From contig CBDANN010000008.1 of assembly GCA_965197635.1 (NCBI GenBank), positions 1,860,001 to 1,924,000 of the forward strand: a DNA stretch of 64,000 nucleotides, written 5' to 3'. The notes beneath the pieces were generated by a model. That model was not told where the DNA came from. It searched no databases and was given only the letters and a program-made list of their open reading frames with translations. Made by a program: the position numbers and the translations under genes. This document shows, in pieces, positions 1 to 7,516 of this stretch. Numbering within the stretch: the stretch's first letter is position 1; each line of letters begins with the position of its first letter. Source of the stretch: Bin87 sp965197635 (GTDB lineage Bacteria > Chloroflexota > Dehalococcoidia > Lucifugimonadales > UBA3495).

Positions 1-509
1 ATCTCCGGTTCGCCGGACAGAATATCGCCCACGCGGAACACCAGCTCCGACATGCCGGGCCGGCGGATAACCACCGTGCGTGGGACGGGATCTACTATCC
101 ACACGGCCTGAGTTCCGTTGGCGAAATATTCGCTGGTTTTCCGGGCCAGGGAAGCCGGAGTATTGCTGGCAGAAACCACTTCAATGGCGACATTGGGTGC
201 GAAGCGTGGCCAGGCGCCTTCTTCTTGATCGTAAGCCGCCATTCGTTTCCAGCTCGTCACATGAACGTCCGGGAAACGCAAAATGTGCCGGTCCATTTGG
301 AACCCTCCAGAGTTTCCCACATGGAGCGGAAGCCCGGTTTCGGCCACATGGTTACCGAGTAACCGTCCAAATTGGTTGGAAACTACACTGTCTTGGGGAG
401 TGCCGTCCATGTCAACCAGTTCTCCATCCACCAGTTCGTAACGATGCCCCGGATCTCCGGCCATCGCCCAGAACTCATCGACGGTGATTTTGCTGGTGTG
501 GGTGGTCAT
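1..509 (-). CDS. Uma2 family (DUF820) endonuclease-like protein, 3' part cut by window edge
   Basis: The minus strand is open from an ATG at 509 to the window edge, giving about 169 residues. The product begins MTTHTSKITVDEFWAM and carries the Uma2 signature order: an ELVDGELV strand near residue 26, FPDVHVTS (a PD-type acidic residue) near residue 78, and an AIEVVSASNT ... ARKTSEYF ... VWIVDP block near residues 110-140. These match the PD-(D/E)XK-type fold of DUF820. The family is very abundant in Cyanobacteria and Chloroflexi and its biological role is not settled. The gene lies 46 bp downstream of nuoH on the same strand but is probably not functionally tied to complex I. The C-terminus is not visible. 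Confidence 0.85.
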   Translation of the reverse strand, partial: MTTHTSKITVDEFWAMAGDPGHRYELVDGELVDMDGTPQDSVVSNQFGRLLGNHVAETGLPLHVGNSGGFQMDRHILRFPDVHVTSWKRMAAYDQEEGAWPRFAPNVAIEVVSASNTPASLARKTSEYFANGTQAVWIVDPVPRTVVIRRPGMSELVFRVGDILSGEPE

Positions 510-555
510 GGCAGGTTGCTTTGGAGGATTGCCAATATGATACCAGCAACGGCGT

Positions 556-1668
556 TTACGTGCCCGATTGGGCGGCAGCGCGCTGGCGGGCGGCCAGTCG
601 GTTCTGGATGTCGGTCACGCGGCGAGCCGGAGCGCTCATACGGCGGTAGATTATCCAGCCGGCCGCCGCGAGTCCTACCGCTGACATGAGGGTGAGGCTC
701 CACCACGGCAAGCCGTAGAAGCGGTACACGGCGGCGATGATGACGGTGTAGAACGACAGCGGCACCATCACCTTCCACGCGAAGGCCATCAACTGATCAA
801 TTCGGAGACGGGGGAAGGTGCCGCGCACCCAGAACACCACCAATACGACGGCGTAGGTCTTGAAGAGGAACCACACCACGTCGGGCAGGGCCGGCCCGCC
901 CCAACCGCCCAGGAACAGCAGAGTTGTCAGCGCGGCGATGGCGAAGGTGTTGATGTACTCGGCCAAGAAGAATACCGACCAGTGCGCGCCGCTGTACTCC
1001 ACGAAGGGGCCGCCGACGACTTCGCTCTCGGCATGATAGATGTCAAAGGGCGTCCGGCCCACCTCAGCCAGCCCGGCGATGAAAAAGACCACGAATCCCA
1101 AGGGGAGCACGACCAGGTACGGGTATGACGACTGCTGTGCGACGATTTCGCGCATATCCAGCGACTGGGCCAGGATGGCGACGGCTGCGGCCACCAGCAC
1201 CACGGGAATCTCGTAGGAAATTAACTGCGCCGCTGACCGCAGACCGCCCATGATGCCGTACTTATTGGCCGACCCCCATCCGGCCAGCACCAGTCCAAGT
1301 ATTCCGATCACTGCGAAGGCGATGATGTAGAACAGGCCCAGTGGGAGGTTGCGGATCACCACATTGTCCCCGCCGGGGATGGTGACCCAGATGACGAACG
1401 CGGACACCACGACGATGACCGGGGCGATCCAGAAAATGGCCTTGTCCGAATCGTCGGGGATGATGTCCTCTTTGATGATCAGCTTGACGGCATCAGCGAT
1501 GGGCTGCATCAGGCCGAACAGGCCGGTGCGGGTAGGGCCGTAGCGGAGCTGGAGACGGCCCAACGCCTTGCGCTCCAGCCAGGTCAACGACAGGACAATG
1601 ACCGATAGCACGCCAAACATGATGGCCAGGCCCAGCGCGATCCAGGCGATGTCGATGAGGAAACTCAC
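556..1668 (-). CDS. nuoH: NADH-quinone oxidoreductase subunit H
   Basis: This 370-residue, strongly hydrophobic protein is the complex I membrane subunit that, with NuoB and NuoD, forms the quinone-binding chamber. Family motifs are present: RYGPTRTGLFGLMQPIADA near residue 42, EVGRTPFDIYHAESEV near residue 203 and EYSGAHWSVFFLAEY near residue 224. About eight membrane spans can be read, followed by a hydrophilic tail of roughly 35 residues. The start ATG overlaps the nuoD stop by 4 bases, which suggests translational coupling. The usual next genes (nuoI, J, K, L, M, N) do not follow; a Uma2 gene lies downstream instead, so the remaining subunits must be elsewhere. Confidence 0.97.
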   Translation of the reverse strand: MSFLIDIAWIALGLAIMFGVLSVIVLSLTWLERKALGRLQLRYGPTRTGLFGLMQPIADAVKLIIKEDIIPDDSDKAIFWIAPVIVVVSAFVIWVTIPGGDNVVIRNLPLGLFYIIAFAVIGILGLVLAGWGSANKYGIMGGLRSAAQLISYEIPVVLVAAAVAILAQSLDMREIVAQQSSYPYLVVLPLGFVVFFIAGLAEVGRTPFDIYHAESEVVGGPFVEYSGAHWSVFFLAEYINTFAIAALTTLLFLGGWGGPALPDVVWFLFKTYAVVLVVFWVRGTFPRLRIDQLMAFAWKVMVPLSFYTVIIAAVYRFYGLPWWSLTLMSAVGLAAAGWIIYRRMSAPARRVTDIQNRLAARQRAAAQSGT

Positions 1669-2816
1669 CGGTCCACCTCTCCCAGCACGATGTCCAGCGA
1701 TCCGAGGACAACTACGCTGTCCGCCAGCCAGGTGTCCTGCAGCAGGCGGCGCAGGGCCGAAAGGTTGCAGAAAGACGGCGGGCGCACCTTGACGCGGTAG
1801 GGTCGGTCGGTGCCGTCGCTGACCAGATACACCCCAATCTCACCCCGAGGGTTCTCGGCGCGGACGTAGGATTCGCCGGCCGGCGGGCGGATGAGCCGAC
1901 GCCCCAGCGGAGACGCCACCGGGCCGTCAGGGAGCTGCGCCATGGCCTGCTCGACAATGCGGAGAGACTGGTACATCTCCTGGACCCTCACCCAGTGCCG
2001 GTCCCAGCAGTCGCCGTCCAGGCCGACCGGGATGTCAAAATCGAAGCGGTCATAGACGGAATACGGCTGCGCCTTGCGCACGTCGTACTCGTAACCGCAG
2101 GCTCGCAGCAGGGGGCCGGTGAGTCCCAGGGCGATGGCTTCGTCCACGCCGATGGGGCTGATGTCCTTGAGGCGGGAAAGGAAGATCTCGTTGAATGTCA
2201 GGATGCGGTCGCTCTGCTCCACGTCCTCGCGCAGCAGGGGCATCAGGTCGTCCACCATCTGCCGGAAGTTGTCGGGCACGTCCTCCTTCAGGCCGCCAAT
2301 GCGGAAGTAGTTGTGCATCAGGCGAGCGCCGGACACGGCTTCGAACAAAGCCTGCACCCGTTCCCTGCCCCGGAACGAGAACATCACGGGGGTCATGGCG
2401 CCGGCGTCCAGTCCCATAGTGCCAACGTAAAGCAGATGGCTGGCGATGCGGTTAAGCTCGCAAAGGATCACCCGGACGTACTCGGCCCGCTCGGGCACCT
2501 CCAGGCCCATTAGCCTTTCCACGGCCATGCAGTAGGCCATTTCGTTGTTGAAGTTGCCGATGTAGTCCATGCGGTCGAACAGCGTCACGACCTGGTGGTA
2601 TTGTTCCCCCTCACAGAGCTTTTCGGAGCCGCGATGCAGGTAACCGATGTGGGGTTCCACGTCGACGATTTTTTCGCCGTCAACCCAGAGCACCATTCGG
2701 AAAACGCCGTGGGTGGAGGGGTGCTGCGGCCCCATGTTGAGCAGCATCTCCACCGGCTGGGAGTCGGCGCGGATGTCAGTTGCCTGGTCGGACGAGGACG
2801 TTGCTGATTCAAGCAT
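1665..2816 (-). CDS. nuoD: NADH-quinone oxidoreductase subunit D (49 kDa type)
   Basis: A 383-residue protein carrying the 49-kDa subunit hallmarks NMGPQHPSTHGVFRM near residue 27 and IGYLHRGSEKLCEG near residue 58. The C-terminal region ends in the conserved block with LGSLDIVLGEVDR. It forms part of the quinone site at the base of the peripheral arm, close to NuoB. It lacks a fused NuoC domain, consistent with a separate nuoC gene here. It overlaps nuoH by 4 bases downstream. Upstream, 24 bases separate it from a HicB-like small gene, so transcription probably continues from the upstream nuo genes. Confidence 0.97.
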   Translation of the reverse strand: MLESATSSSDQATDIRADSQPVEMLLNMGPQHPSTHGVFRMVLWVDGEKIVDVEPHIGYLHRGSEKLCEGEQYHQVVTLFDRMDYIGNFNNEMAYCMAVERLMGLEVPERAEYVRVILCELNRIASHLLYVGTMGLDAGAMTPVMFSFRGRERVQALFEAVSGARLMHNYFRIGGLKEDVPDNFRQMVDDLMPLLREDVEQSDRILTFNEIFLSRLKDISPIGVDEAIALGLTGPLLRACGYEYDVRKAQPYSVYDRFDFDIPVGLDGDCWDRHWVRVQEMYQSLRIVEQAMAQLPDGPVASPLGRRLIRPPAGESYVRAENPRGEIGVYLVSDGTDRPYRVKVRPPSFCNLSALRRLLQDTWLADSVVVLGSLDIVLGEVDR

Positions 2817-2840
2817 GGCGGGATGGTACTACATTGCGGC

Positions 2841-3143
2841 CTATTTTGGTGGGTCGTCGCCAGTGGGAAAGGGAGAGCCGATGAACCGTATGCTGGGCTG
2901 TGGCGGTTCAATGCGGCTGCTCATCCAGGCGTCCCCGTTGTCGTAAAAACCCGCCTCAATCAGTACGTCTTCCAGGACGCCCATATCTTCGCAGTCTTCC
3001 AGGTAATCGGACACCTGACGCCGCAACGAAATTTGGGCTTCCTCCTGCGTGTCTCCGAACGCGGTTACCTCCAGTTCGGGACAATGCGCGGCCCAGCCGG
3101 AGCCGGCTCGCGACGCTTCGATTTGATAGACGATACGGTCCAT
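2841..3143 (-). CDS. HicB-like small protein inside the nuo cluster
   Basis: A 100-residue protein whose first 65 residues resemble the HicB antitoxin fold. It opens with a strand YQIEASRAGSGWAAHCPEL, then a short turn, then a helix beginning TQEEAQISLRRQVSDYL. In HicB proteins this alpha/beta half often binds or mimics an RNase and is joined to a DNA-binding tail. Here the tail is short and shows no clear helix-turn-helix. No HicA-type toxin (small, with a GSH motif) is visible nearby. The start lies 3 bases after the stop of another HicB-like gene, so the two are translated together. HicB assignment is by pattern only. Confidence 0.6.
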   Translation of the reverse strand: MDRIVYQIEASRAGSGWAAHCPELEVTAFGDTQEEAQISLRRQVSDYLEDCEDMGVLEDVLIEAGFYDNGDAWMSSRIEPPQPSIRFIGSPFPTGDDPPK

Positions 3144-3146
3144 GGT

Positions 3147-3449
3147 CTATTCGGACGCCGCGTCTGTAACACTGGGGGTAGTTTCGTCCACAATTTGCAG
3201 GACGATTTCGGTTTCGTCATCCAAGTCGTCTAACCCCAGAGCATCGGCCAGCCGACCGGCGGTATCCTGCCTTTCCAACCATCCGCGCACGACCTGTACC
3301 AAGGCATTTTCTGCAGCGGCGGGGGTTACGCCGCTGACTGCGAGATCCAAGCCGTCCACGACAGCGAGGAATCGATCTCCGTCCTTCGCAATGCGAGCAG
3401 TCAACTCGACTGCTCCGTCCGGGCTCGGCGTTTCGGCGTCCACATTCAA
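3147..3449 (-). CDS. Second HicB-like small protein between nuoC and nuoD
   Basis: This frame encodes about 100 residues and ends 3 bases before the next HicB-like gene. The core VELTARIAKDGDRFLAVVDG followed by a helix with AAENALVQVVRGWLERQ has the same strand-then-helix layout as its neighbour. The frame stays open upstream into nuoC, but an ATG start at 3593 would overlap nuoC by 131 bases with non-coding-looking sequence. A TTG at 3449 or a GTG at 3443, just after the nuoC stop at 3463, fits much better; TTG is used here. The C-terminus is acidic. Function is unknown. It may be an antitoxin-like or regulatory protein carried in the operon. Confidence 0.5.
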   Translation of the reverse strand: MNVDAETPSPDGAVELTARIAKDGDRFLAVVDGLDLAVSGVTPAAAENALVQVVRGWLERQDTAGRLADALGLDDLDDETEIVLQIVDETTPSVTDAASE

Positions 3450-3462
3450 GAGAGCCAGCCCA

Positions 3463-4017
3463 TCAAAACTCTCGGTATTCGTAGAATTCAAACTCTTTGC
3501 GACCGGGAAAGCCTTCAAACTCCGGATACAGGAGCAGTGGCGAGAGGTCGGGATGCCCCTGGAATGCCACGCCGAAAAGGTCGTGGGCCTCACGTTCGTA
3601 CCAGTCGGCGGCCGGCCAAACGCCGGAAACCGACGACAACGATGGGGCTTCGTAGGGCACCGCGGTCCTGATCACCAGCGTTTTTTCGTTCGCCAGGGAT
3701 TGCAGAAAATAGACCAGCTCGAACCGCTCCTCGTAGTCCACGCAGGCGAGGCACAGGAGCATTCGGCAGTCAAGCTCGGCGTCGTCGCGGCAGGTTACGC
3801 AAACCGGGATAATTTGCTCCGCTGTAACCGACACCTGGGGCAAGTCACCCAGGATACCGGGGCTCGGAGCGTATTCCTTCAAGATCGCCACGGCGCGGTC
3901 AAGGGTAGCGCGACTGGGCGGCGACAGGGATTCGATTGGGTCCGGCGGTGGCTCCGCATCCGCGTCCGGAGCGTTGTGTTCCGCCCGATTACTCCGAGGA
4001 CGGGGCACCGCGCTCAC
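3463..4017 (-). CDS. nuoC: NADH-quinone oxidoreductase subunit C (30 kDa type)
   Basis: A 184-residue protein with the 30-kDa subunit core. The diagnostic WYEREAHDLFGVAFQGHPD block lies near residues 138-156, followed by LLLYPEFEGFPGRKEF. NuoC sits in the peripheral arm and contacts NuoD. The first 40 residues are proline- and acid-rich and not conserved in the family, so a later start cannot be excluded. The chosen ATG at 4017 overlaps the end of nuoB by 29 bases, in keeping with the tight packing of this cluster. The gene ends just before two HicB-like genes. Confidence 0.93.
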   Translation of the reverse strand: MSAVPRPRSNRAEHNAPDADAEPPPDPIESLSPPSRATLDRAVAILKEYAPSPGILGDLPQVSVTAEQIIPVCVTCRDDAELDCRMLLCLACVDYEERFELVYFLQSLANEKTLVIRTAVPYEAPSLSSVSGVWPAADWYEREAHDLFGVAFQGHPDLSPLLLYPEFEGFPGRKEFEFYEYREF

Positions 4018-4588
4018 CTGCTTCGGACATGATCTTTTCCTGGAGCTTCAGAATCCCATACAGCAACGCCTCAGGCCGGGGCGGACAGCCCGGGACGTAC
4101 ACGTCCACCGGGATGATGTGGTCCACGCCCATGACCACCGAGTAGGACCGATAGTACGGGCCGCCGTTGGTGGCGCAACTGCCCATGGCGATGACCCACT
4201 TGGGTTCCGGCATCTGTTCGTACAGCAGGCGGATGGGTTCGGCCATCTTCTTGACCACCGTGCCGGCTACTATCATCACGTCGGACTGCCGGGGCGACGG
4301 CCAGGTGACAACCCCAAAGCGGTCAAAGTCATGGTGGGCCATGTAGGTGGAAATCATCTCGATGGCGCAGCAGGCGAGGCCGAAGCTCAGCGTCCACAAC
4401 GACGATTTGCGCGCCATCGCGAATAGCTGGTCGGTGGTGGCGGTGATGACGCCGGGCACGCGTCCGTCGGTAGCCTGGTTCAGTAGGCTGGGACCGGGTC
4501 TGTTGCCGGCGCCGAGGATGATTTCCGTGGCTCGGGGCGGCATGGCTAGCGGGGATTGGGCGCCCAGCTCTTGTGTGGGTTCTACCAT
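3989..4588 (-). CDS. nuoB: NADH-quinone oxidoreductase subunit B
   Basis: A 199-residue protein carrying cluster N2, the last iron-sulfur centre before quinone. The cysteine ligands are visible: the GLACCAIEM pair near residue 66, GSCATNGGPY near residue 130 and VPGCPPRPE near residue 161. An ATG at 4678 in the same frame would add 30 residues that overlap the upstream gene and look unrelated. The ATG at 4588, preceded by AGAGGA, was therefore preferred. It overlaps the preceding unknown gene by 7 bases. The N-terminal 30 residues are family-variable. Confidence 0.95.
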   Translation of the reverse strand: MVEPTQELGAQSPLAMPPRATEIILGAGNRPGPSLLNQATDGRVPGVITATTDQLFAMARKSSLWTLSFGLACCAIEMISTYMAHHDFDRFGVVTWPSPRQSDVMIVAGTVVKKMAEPIRLLYEQMPEPKWVIAMGSCATNGGPYYRSYSVVMGVDHIIPVDVYVPGCPPRPEALLYGILKLQEKIMSEAGERGAPSSE

Positions 4589-4956
4589 CTGATGGCATCC
4601 TCTGGTTCGCAATAACGGAACGGGCTTCTGCCAGTTAGATAATTGGGATGGACGCGCTTGCCGACGTACAGGTTCCAAACTTCAGACTCGGCGGGCTTGC
4701 CGACAAACGCCCAGCGGTCACGGCCGTCCTGATATTTTCGCCATTCAGTCGGGCGGTAAGCTCCAATGATTTTGTCGTGGTCACGGGCCAAGATTAAATT
4801 GTATTCGCGGGCCTTATCAACGTTTATTCTCCAGGCCCTGCGCACTGTTTCATACGGATCGGGCCGGTCGCTTCCGAGCGCGCGACTAACGTAAAACATG
4901 ATAAGCGGCTCTTTCGCGACAAAATATTCGCCCCGCGATACCGTTACTTCTGCCAA
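4582..4956 (-). CDS. Conserved-looking hypothetical protein embedded between nuoA and nuoB
   Basis: A 124-residue soluble protein with no motif that I recognise. It overlaps nuoA by 13 bases and nuoB by 7 bases, so it is almost certainly expressed from the nuo message. Its composition is ordinary (LILARDHDKIIGAYRPTEW, then WAFVGKPAESEVWNLYVGKR), with alternating strands and aromatic residues that suggest a small alpha/beta fold. No membrane segment or cysteine cluster is seen, which argues against a core complex I subunit. It could be an inserted accessory gene. Function unknown. Confidence 0.7.
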   Translation of the reverse strand: MAEVTVSRGEYFVAKEPLIMFYVSRALGSDRPDPYETVRRAWRINVDKAREYNLILARDHDKIIGAYRPTEWRKYQDGRDRWAFVGKPAESEVWNLYVGKRVHPNYLTGRSPFRYCEPEDAIRW

Positions 4957-5360
4957 TCCAGCACCCCCTTCCGCCAGGCGTAGATTACGGCGAAGAACAG
5001 CATCGCCAGGAACAGGATCATCGCATAGAACGGTATCGGGTTGCCGGCGGCTTTTTCCTGTATGAACACCACGGCCCAGGGGAACAGGAAAACCGCCTCC
5101 ACGTCGAATATCAGGAACAGTATGGCGAAGATGTAGAAGCGGATGTTAATGTTGGACCACGCGAAAGGCGTGGGCGGGATGCCGCATTCGTAGGTGGTCA
5201 GCTTGGCGGCAGAGCGGCGGCGGGCGGACAGTAGCTGAGAGCCGGCGAACATCGCGCCGATGGCCGCCAGCGCAATGACGATGGCGATGACTACCGCCAG
5301 CCAGTTGCTGGCGTAATCAGCCGGGTTGAACGTTTGGAGCAGGGTAACTGTAAATTCCAT
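4944..5360 (-). CDS. nuoA: NADH-quinone oxidoreductase subunit A
   Basis: A 138-residue membrane protein with three hydrophobic spans, at about residues 20-40, 72-95 and 105-128. The NuoA signatures TTYECGIPP and FLIFDVEAVFLFPW are both present; the acidic pair in the second motif is a proton-channel feature of the family. It heads the nuo genes in this window. The ATG at 5360 lies 5 bases after the likely repaired stop (5366) of a small upstream frame, so that frame may belong to the same message. The gene overlaps the downstream unknown gene by 13 bases. Confidence 0.96.
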   Translation of the reverse strand: MEFTVTLLQTFNPADYASNWLAVVIAIVIALAAIGAMFAGSQLLSARRRSAAKLTTYECGIPPTPFAWSNINIRFYIFAILFLIFDVEAVFLFPWAVVFIQEKAAGNPIPFYAMILFLAMLFFAVIYAWRKGVLDWQK

Positions 5361-5365
5361 AAGCG

Positions 5366-5625
5366 TTAGAGTGGTCGGATGCTCCGTCGGCCAAAGCCAC
5401 TGTCGATGAACGCAGTATGCACGGTTTCTCCGTCTTCAAGCAAAACCACACGCGAATGCGTGGCCCTGACTCGCCGGGTATTGTAACCGTACCCCAGATG
5501 CGAATCCGACCGTCCTCTTGTTCTTCTCGATGGATCTGATTATTCAGCGCCTCAATGCACAGTGCCAAGCTCTTATACGGTCGATCGCGCAACGTGTCAT
5601 TATCGAAGTGGAATGTGGTCTTCAT
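5366..5625 (-). pseudogene. Small hypothetical gene broken by a 2-nt (GT) duplication
   Basis: From an ATG at 5625 the frame reads MKTTFHFDNDTLRDRPYKS ... GTVTIPGESGPRIR and then runs on into nuoA, stopping at 5317. If one GT of the GTGTGG run near 5450 is removed, the frame continues as VVLLEDGETVHTAFIDSGFG and stops at 5366, only 5 bases before the nuoA start. The repaired product is exactly 85 residues. The two halves read as one small protein, so this is either a real frameshift or an assembly indel. An in-frame ATG also exists at 5691. The function is unknown to me; the size and context recall accessory toxin-like genes. Confidence 0.6.
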
Positions 5626-5706
5626 GCTTTGTGGAGACGCCACCAGAACAACCCGCCAACGCGAGTGGAACCGCCCAACGCATCCTAGCAATCACCCGAT
5701 GCGGCG

Positions 5707-6870
5707 TCAATTGCCCCTACCCTTCCGCAACCCCGTCGATGACACGTCCGCCCGGAACTCGCTTTCCGGAACGTCCAGAAACAGCGGGTGAAATCCTTCA
5801 GGCAAGTTCACGTCGGACAGGGTGCGGAATATGCCGCCGGAGTCGGCACGGCCGGCTACGGCGAAACGGCAGCCCGACGCCCACATTTCGGCCAGCGCCG
5901 TGAGCATGGCCGCCTCGGAATCGCCGTAATAGCGTGGTTCAATCAAGCGGGCGGCGGTGTCCCAGCCGATGGCGAAGCCGCAGCCGGGGAACAGACTGGC
6001 CTTTTTGTGGAAAGTCTCGGCCCGCGTGAGAACCACCGAGCCTATGCCCCTGAACTGGTCCACCCTGCGGCGGATTTCGGAAACCTCCAGCGGGGGCTTA
6101 TCTACGTTGACCGCCGACAGCTCGTAGGTTATCGGAACGCCGAGCGCGTTGGCCGATGCGGTGGCTAAATCAATGTGTCCCCGGTGCAGGGGGTTGAAGG
6201 ATCCGGGCAACAGGGCTTGGGGCGGGTCGGCGTCAAGCGACATACGGCCATCGGGATGAACGATCACCCATTGGGCGTCGCCGTCCAGGAGCCTTTGGAT
6301 GGGGTCAGCGTGGCCGATGGTTTCAGTAGTCAAACGCTCGGTGGACGCCAGCCGCAGGTCGAGTTCGGCATCCACGCCGCAAGCCCGGGCGAGAGCCGCC
6401 ACGACCAGGCGGCTCACCACCTCCTCTTCCCCGGCGCGCTCACGCAGCCCTTTTTCCAGGATAACGGCATCGGTAGTCACGCTGGAGTCATCCCAAGTTG
6501 AGAGGTACACGCGGTGTTCGCCTCGCTTGGTGCGGTCGGTGGCAATGGTGGCGGTGCAACCCAGACCCACGATGGGTGCGTCAGTCTCGCGCAGAGACAG
6601 GCCGCGTTGCCACCCGGCACGAGCCATGCGCCGCGCGGTGTCGGGGGATACGGTCTGCCCCGGGGCGTAACCGCCCAGGAAGTCGGTCATCGCGAGGTAG
6701 CCGTAGGGCACACGCGTTTCGAGCACGGTGCGGGATGCGCCGCCCACGCCCAGAAGCCAGGCCAACGCGTAGTTGCCGGCGCCGGCCACGGCTAACACCG
6801 CCTGCTGCGGCGTGCCGTGGATACGGGTGACGATTTCGGTTATGTCAGTATCCATAGTATATTCCGCCAA
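5707..6870 (-). CDS. CinA-like (NMN amidase family) / NMN adenylyltransferase-like fusion
   Basis: A 387-residue two-domain protein. Residues 1-165 resemble the CinA C-terminal domain, the nicotinamide-nucleotide amidase fold, with the glycine-rich GLGCTATIATDR segment. Residues 215-387 are a nucleotidyltransferase of the NMNAT/phosphopantetheine class: LLPGSFNPLHRGHIDL is the GxFxPxHxGH signature and SSTGLRKG near the end is the second nucleotide-binding motif. NMN deamidation followed by adenylylation would be consecutive steps of pyridine-nucleotide recycling, so the fusion makes metabolic sense. It lies upstream of complex I, which consumes NADH. Catalytic competence of the N-terminal half is inferred, not seen. 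An in-frame ATG at residue 6 is an alternative start. Confidence 0.8.
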   Translation of the reverse strand: MAEYTMDTDITEIVTRIHGTPQQAVLAVAGAGNYALAWLLGVGGASRTVLETRVPYGYLAMTDFLGGYAPGQTVSPDTARRMARAGWQRGLSLRETDAPIVGLGCTATIATDRTKRGEHRVYLSTWDDSSVTTDAVILEKGLRERAGEEEVVSRLVVAALARACGVDAELDLRLASTERLTTETIGHADPIQRLLDGDAQWVIVHPDGRMSLDADPPQALLPGSFNPLHRGHIDLATASANALGVPITYELSAVNVDKPPLEVSEIRRRVDQFRGIGSVVLTRAETFHKKASLFPGCGFAIGWDTAARLIEPRYYGDSEAAMLTALAEMWASGCRFAVAGRADSGGIFRTLSDVNLPEGFHPLFLDVPESEFRADVSSTGLRKGRGN

Positions 6871-6946
6871 AAAGAAACGTGGTACTCTGAATCGGTGAGC
6901 TTGCCGGAATCGTCCGACAGGAGAGCAACGACTTTCGGCGTTAGGG

Positions 6947-7111
6947 TCAGCGTAAGGCCCCGGCGTTATCCCTCACGCCGAAGCGGTGTATGGCATCCAG
7001 CGTGTGCCGACGGCGCTGCTCGTGTTGCCAGCGCTCGTAATGCTCGTCCATCCGCCGATGGAGCCTGGCCCGTATTTCAGACCTTTTCTCAAACACCTTG
7101 CGCGTTTCCAT
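6947..7111 (-). CDS. 54-residue basic small protein
   Basis: A short frame that starts with METRKVFEKRSEIRARLHRR and is rich in Arg, His and Glu, likely one long amphipathic helix. Its ATG shares the final base of the stop codon of the 134-residue membrane protein upstream (TAATG), a typical sign of coupled translation. No known motif. It could be a real small partner protein or a C-terminal extension lost through a frameshift, because the helix style resembles the tail of the upstream protein. Confidence 0.45.
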   Translation of the reverse strand: METRKVFEKRSEIRARLHRRMDEHYERWQHEQRRRHTLDAIHRFGVRDNAGALR

Positions 7112-7515
7112 TACAGGCTGGAATCATCCTGTTCGTCAAAAATGTCCCTGGCTTCTGGTGGGAGTGCTACGCCTCGGCGTTCGAATTCTTGACGCATACG
7201 CTCGCGCTCTCGCCGGCGGCCCTCCGCGAGGCCCTCCGCGAGGCCCTCCTCACGCGCTTTTTGCCGGATCCTGGCCCTGCGGTCCGATGCTCTCTCAAAC
7301 AATTTTCTCACTCCCTCAAAGAGGCCGGCCAACGGTATGACCAGAGACCAGTACAGCTTGGTGACACCAATCTCAAAGTAGAGAAAGGTCCAGTTGTCCG
7401 AGCCGGCGAATTCCGCCAAGATAGCCACACTGGCGCAGGTAAAGACGGTAAAGCCGCCAATTTGCCAATAGATGCCACGGTCAACCAACTCATTCGGCGA
7501 CTCCGACATCCTCAT
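7111..7515 (-). CDS. Small membrane protein with charged coiled-coil tail
   Basis: A 134-residue protein with two hydrophobic segments (about residues 17-37 and 50-66) followed by a highly charged helix. The tail contains the repeated EGLAEGLAEG and then RRRERERMRQEFERRG, likely a coiled coil in the cytoplasm. A second in-frame ATG gives MSESPNEL two residues later. The DNA encoding EGLAEGLAEG is a short perfect tandem repeat near 7225-7245. No family was recognised. The stop overlaps the ATG of the 54-residue gene below it. Confidence 0.6.
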   Translation of the reverse strand: MRMSESPNELVDRGIYWQIGGFTVFTCASVAILAEFAGSDNWTFLYFEIGVTKLYWSLVIPLAGLFEGVRKLFERASDRRARIRQKAREEGLAEGLAEGRRRERERMRQEFERRGVALPPEARDIFDEQDDSSL

Positions 7516-7516
7516 T

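Noticed and set aside
4589..4678. Longer nuoB start
   Set aside because: It would overlap the upstream gene by 97 bases and adds non-family sequence.
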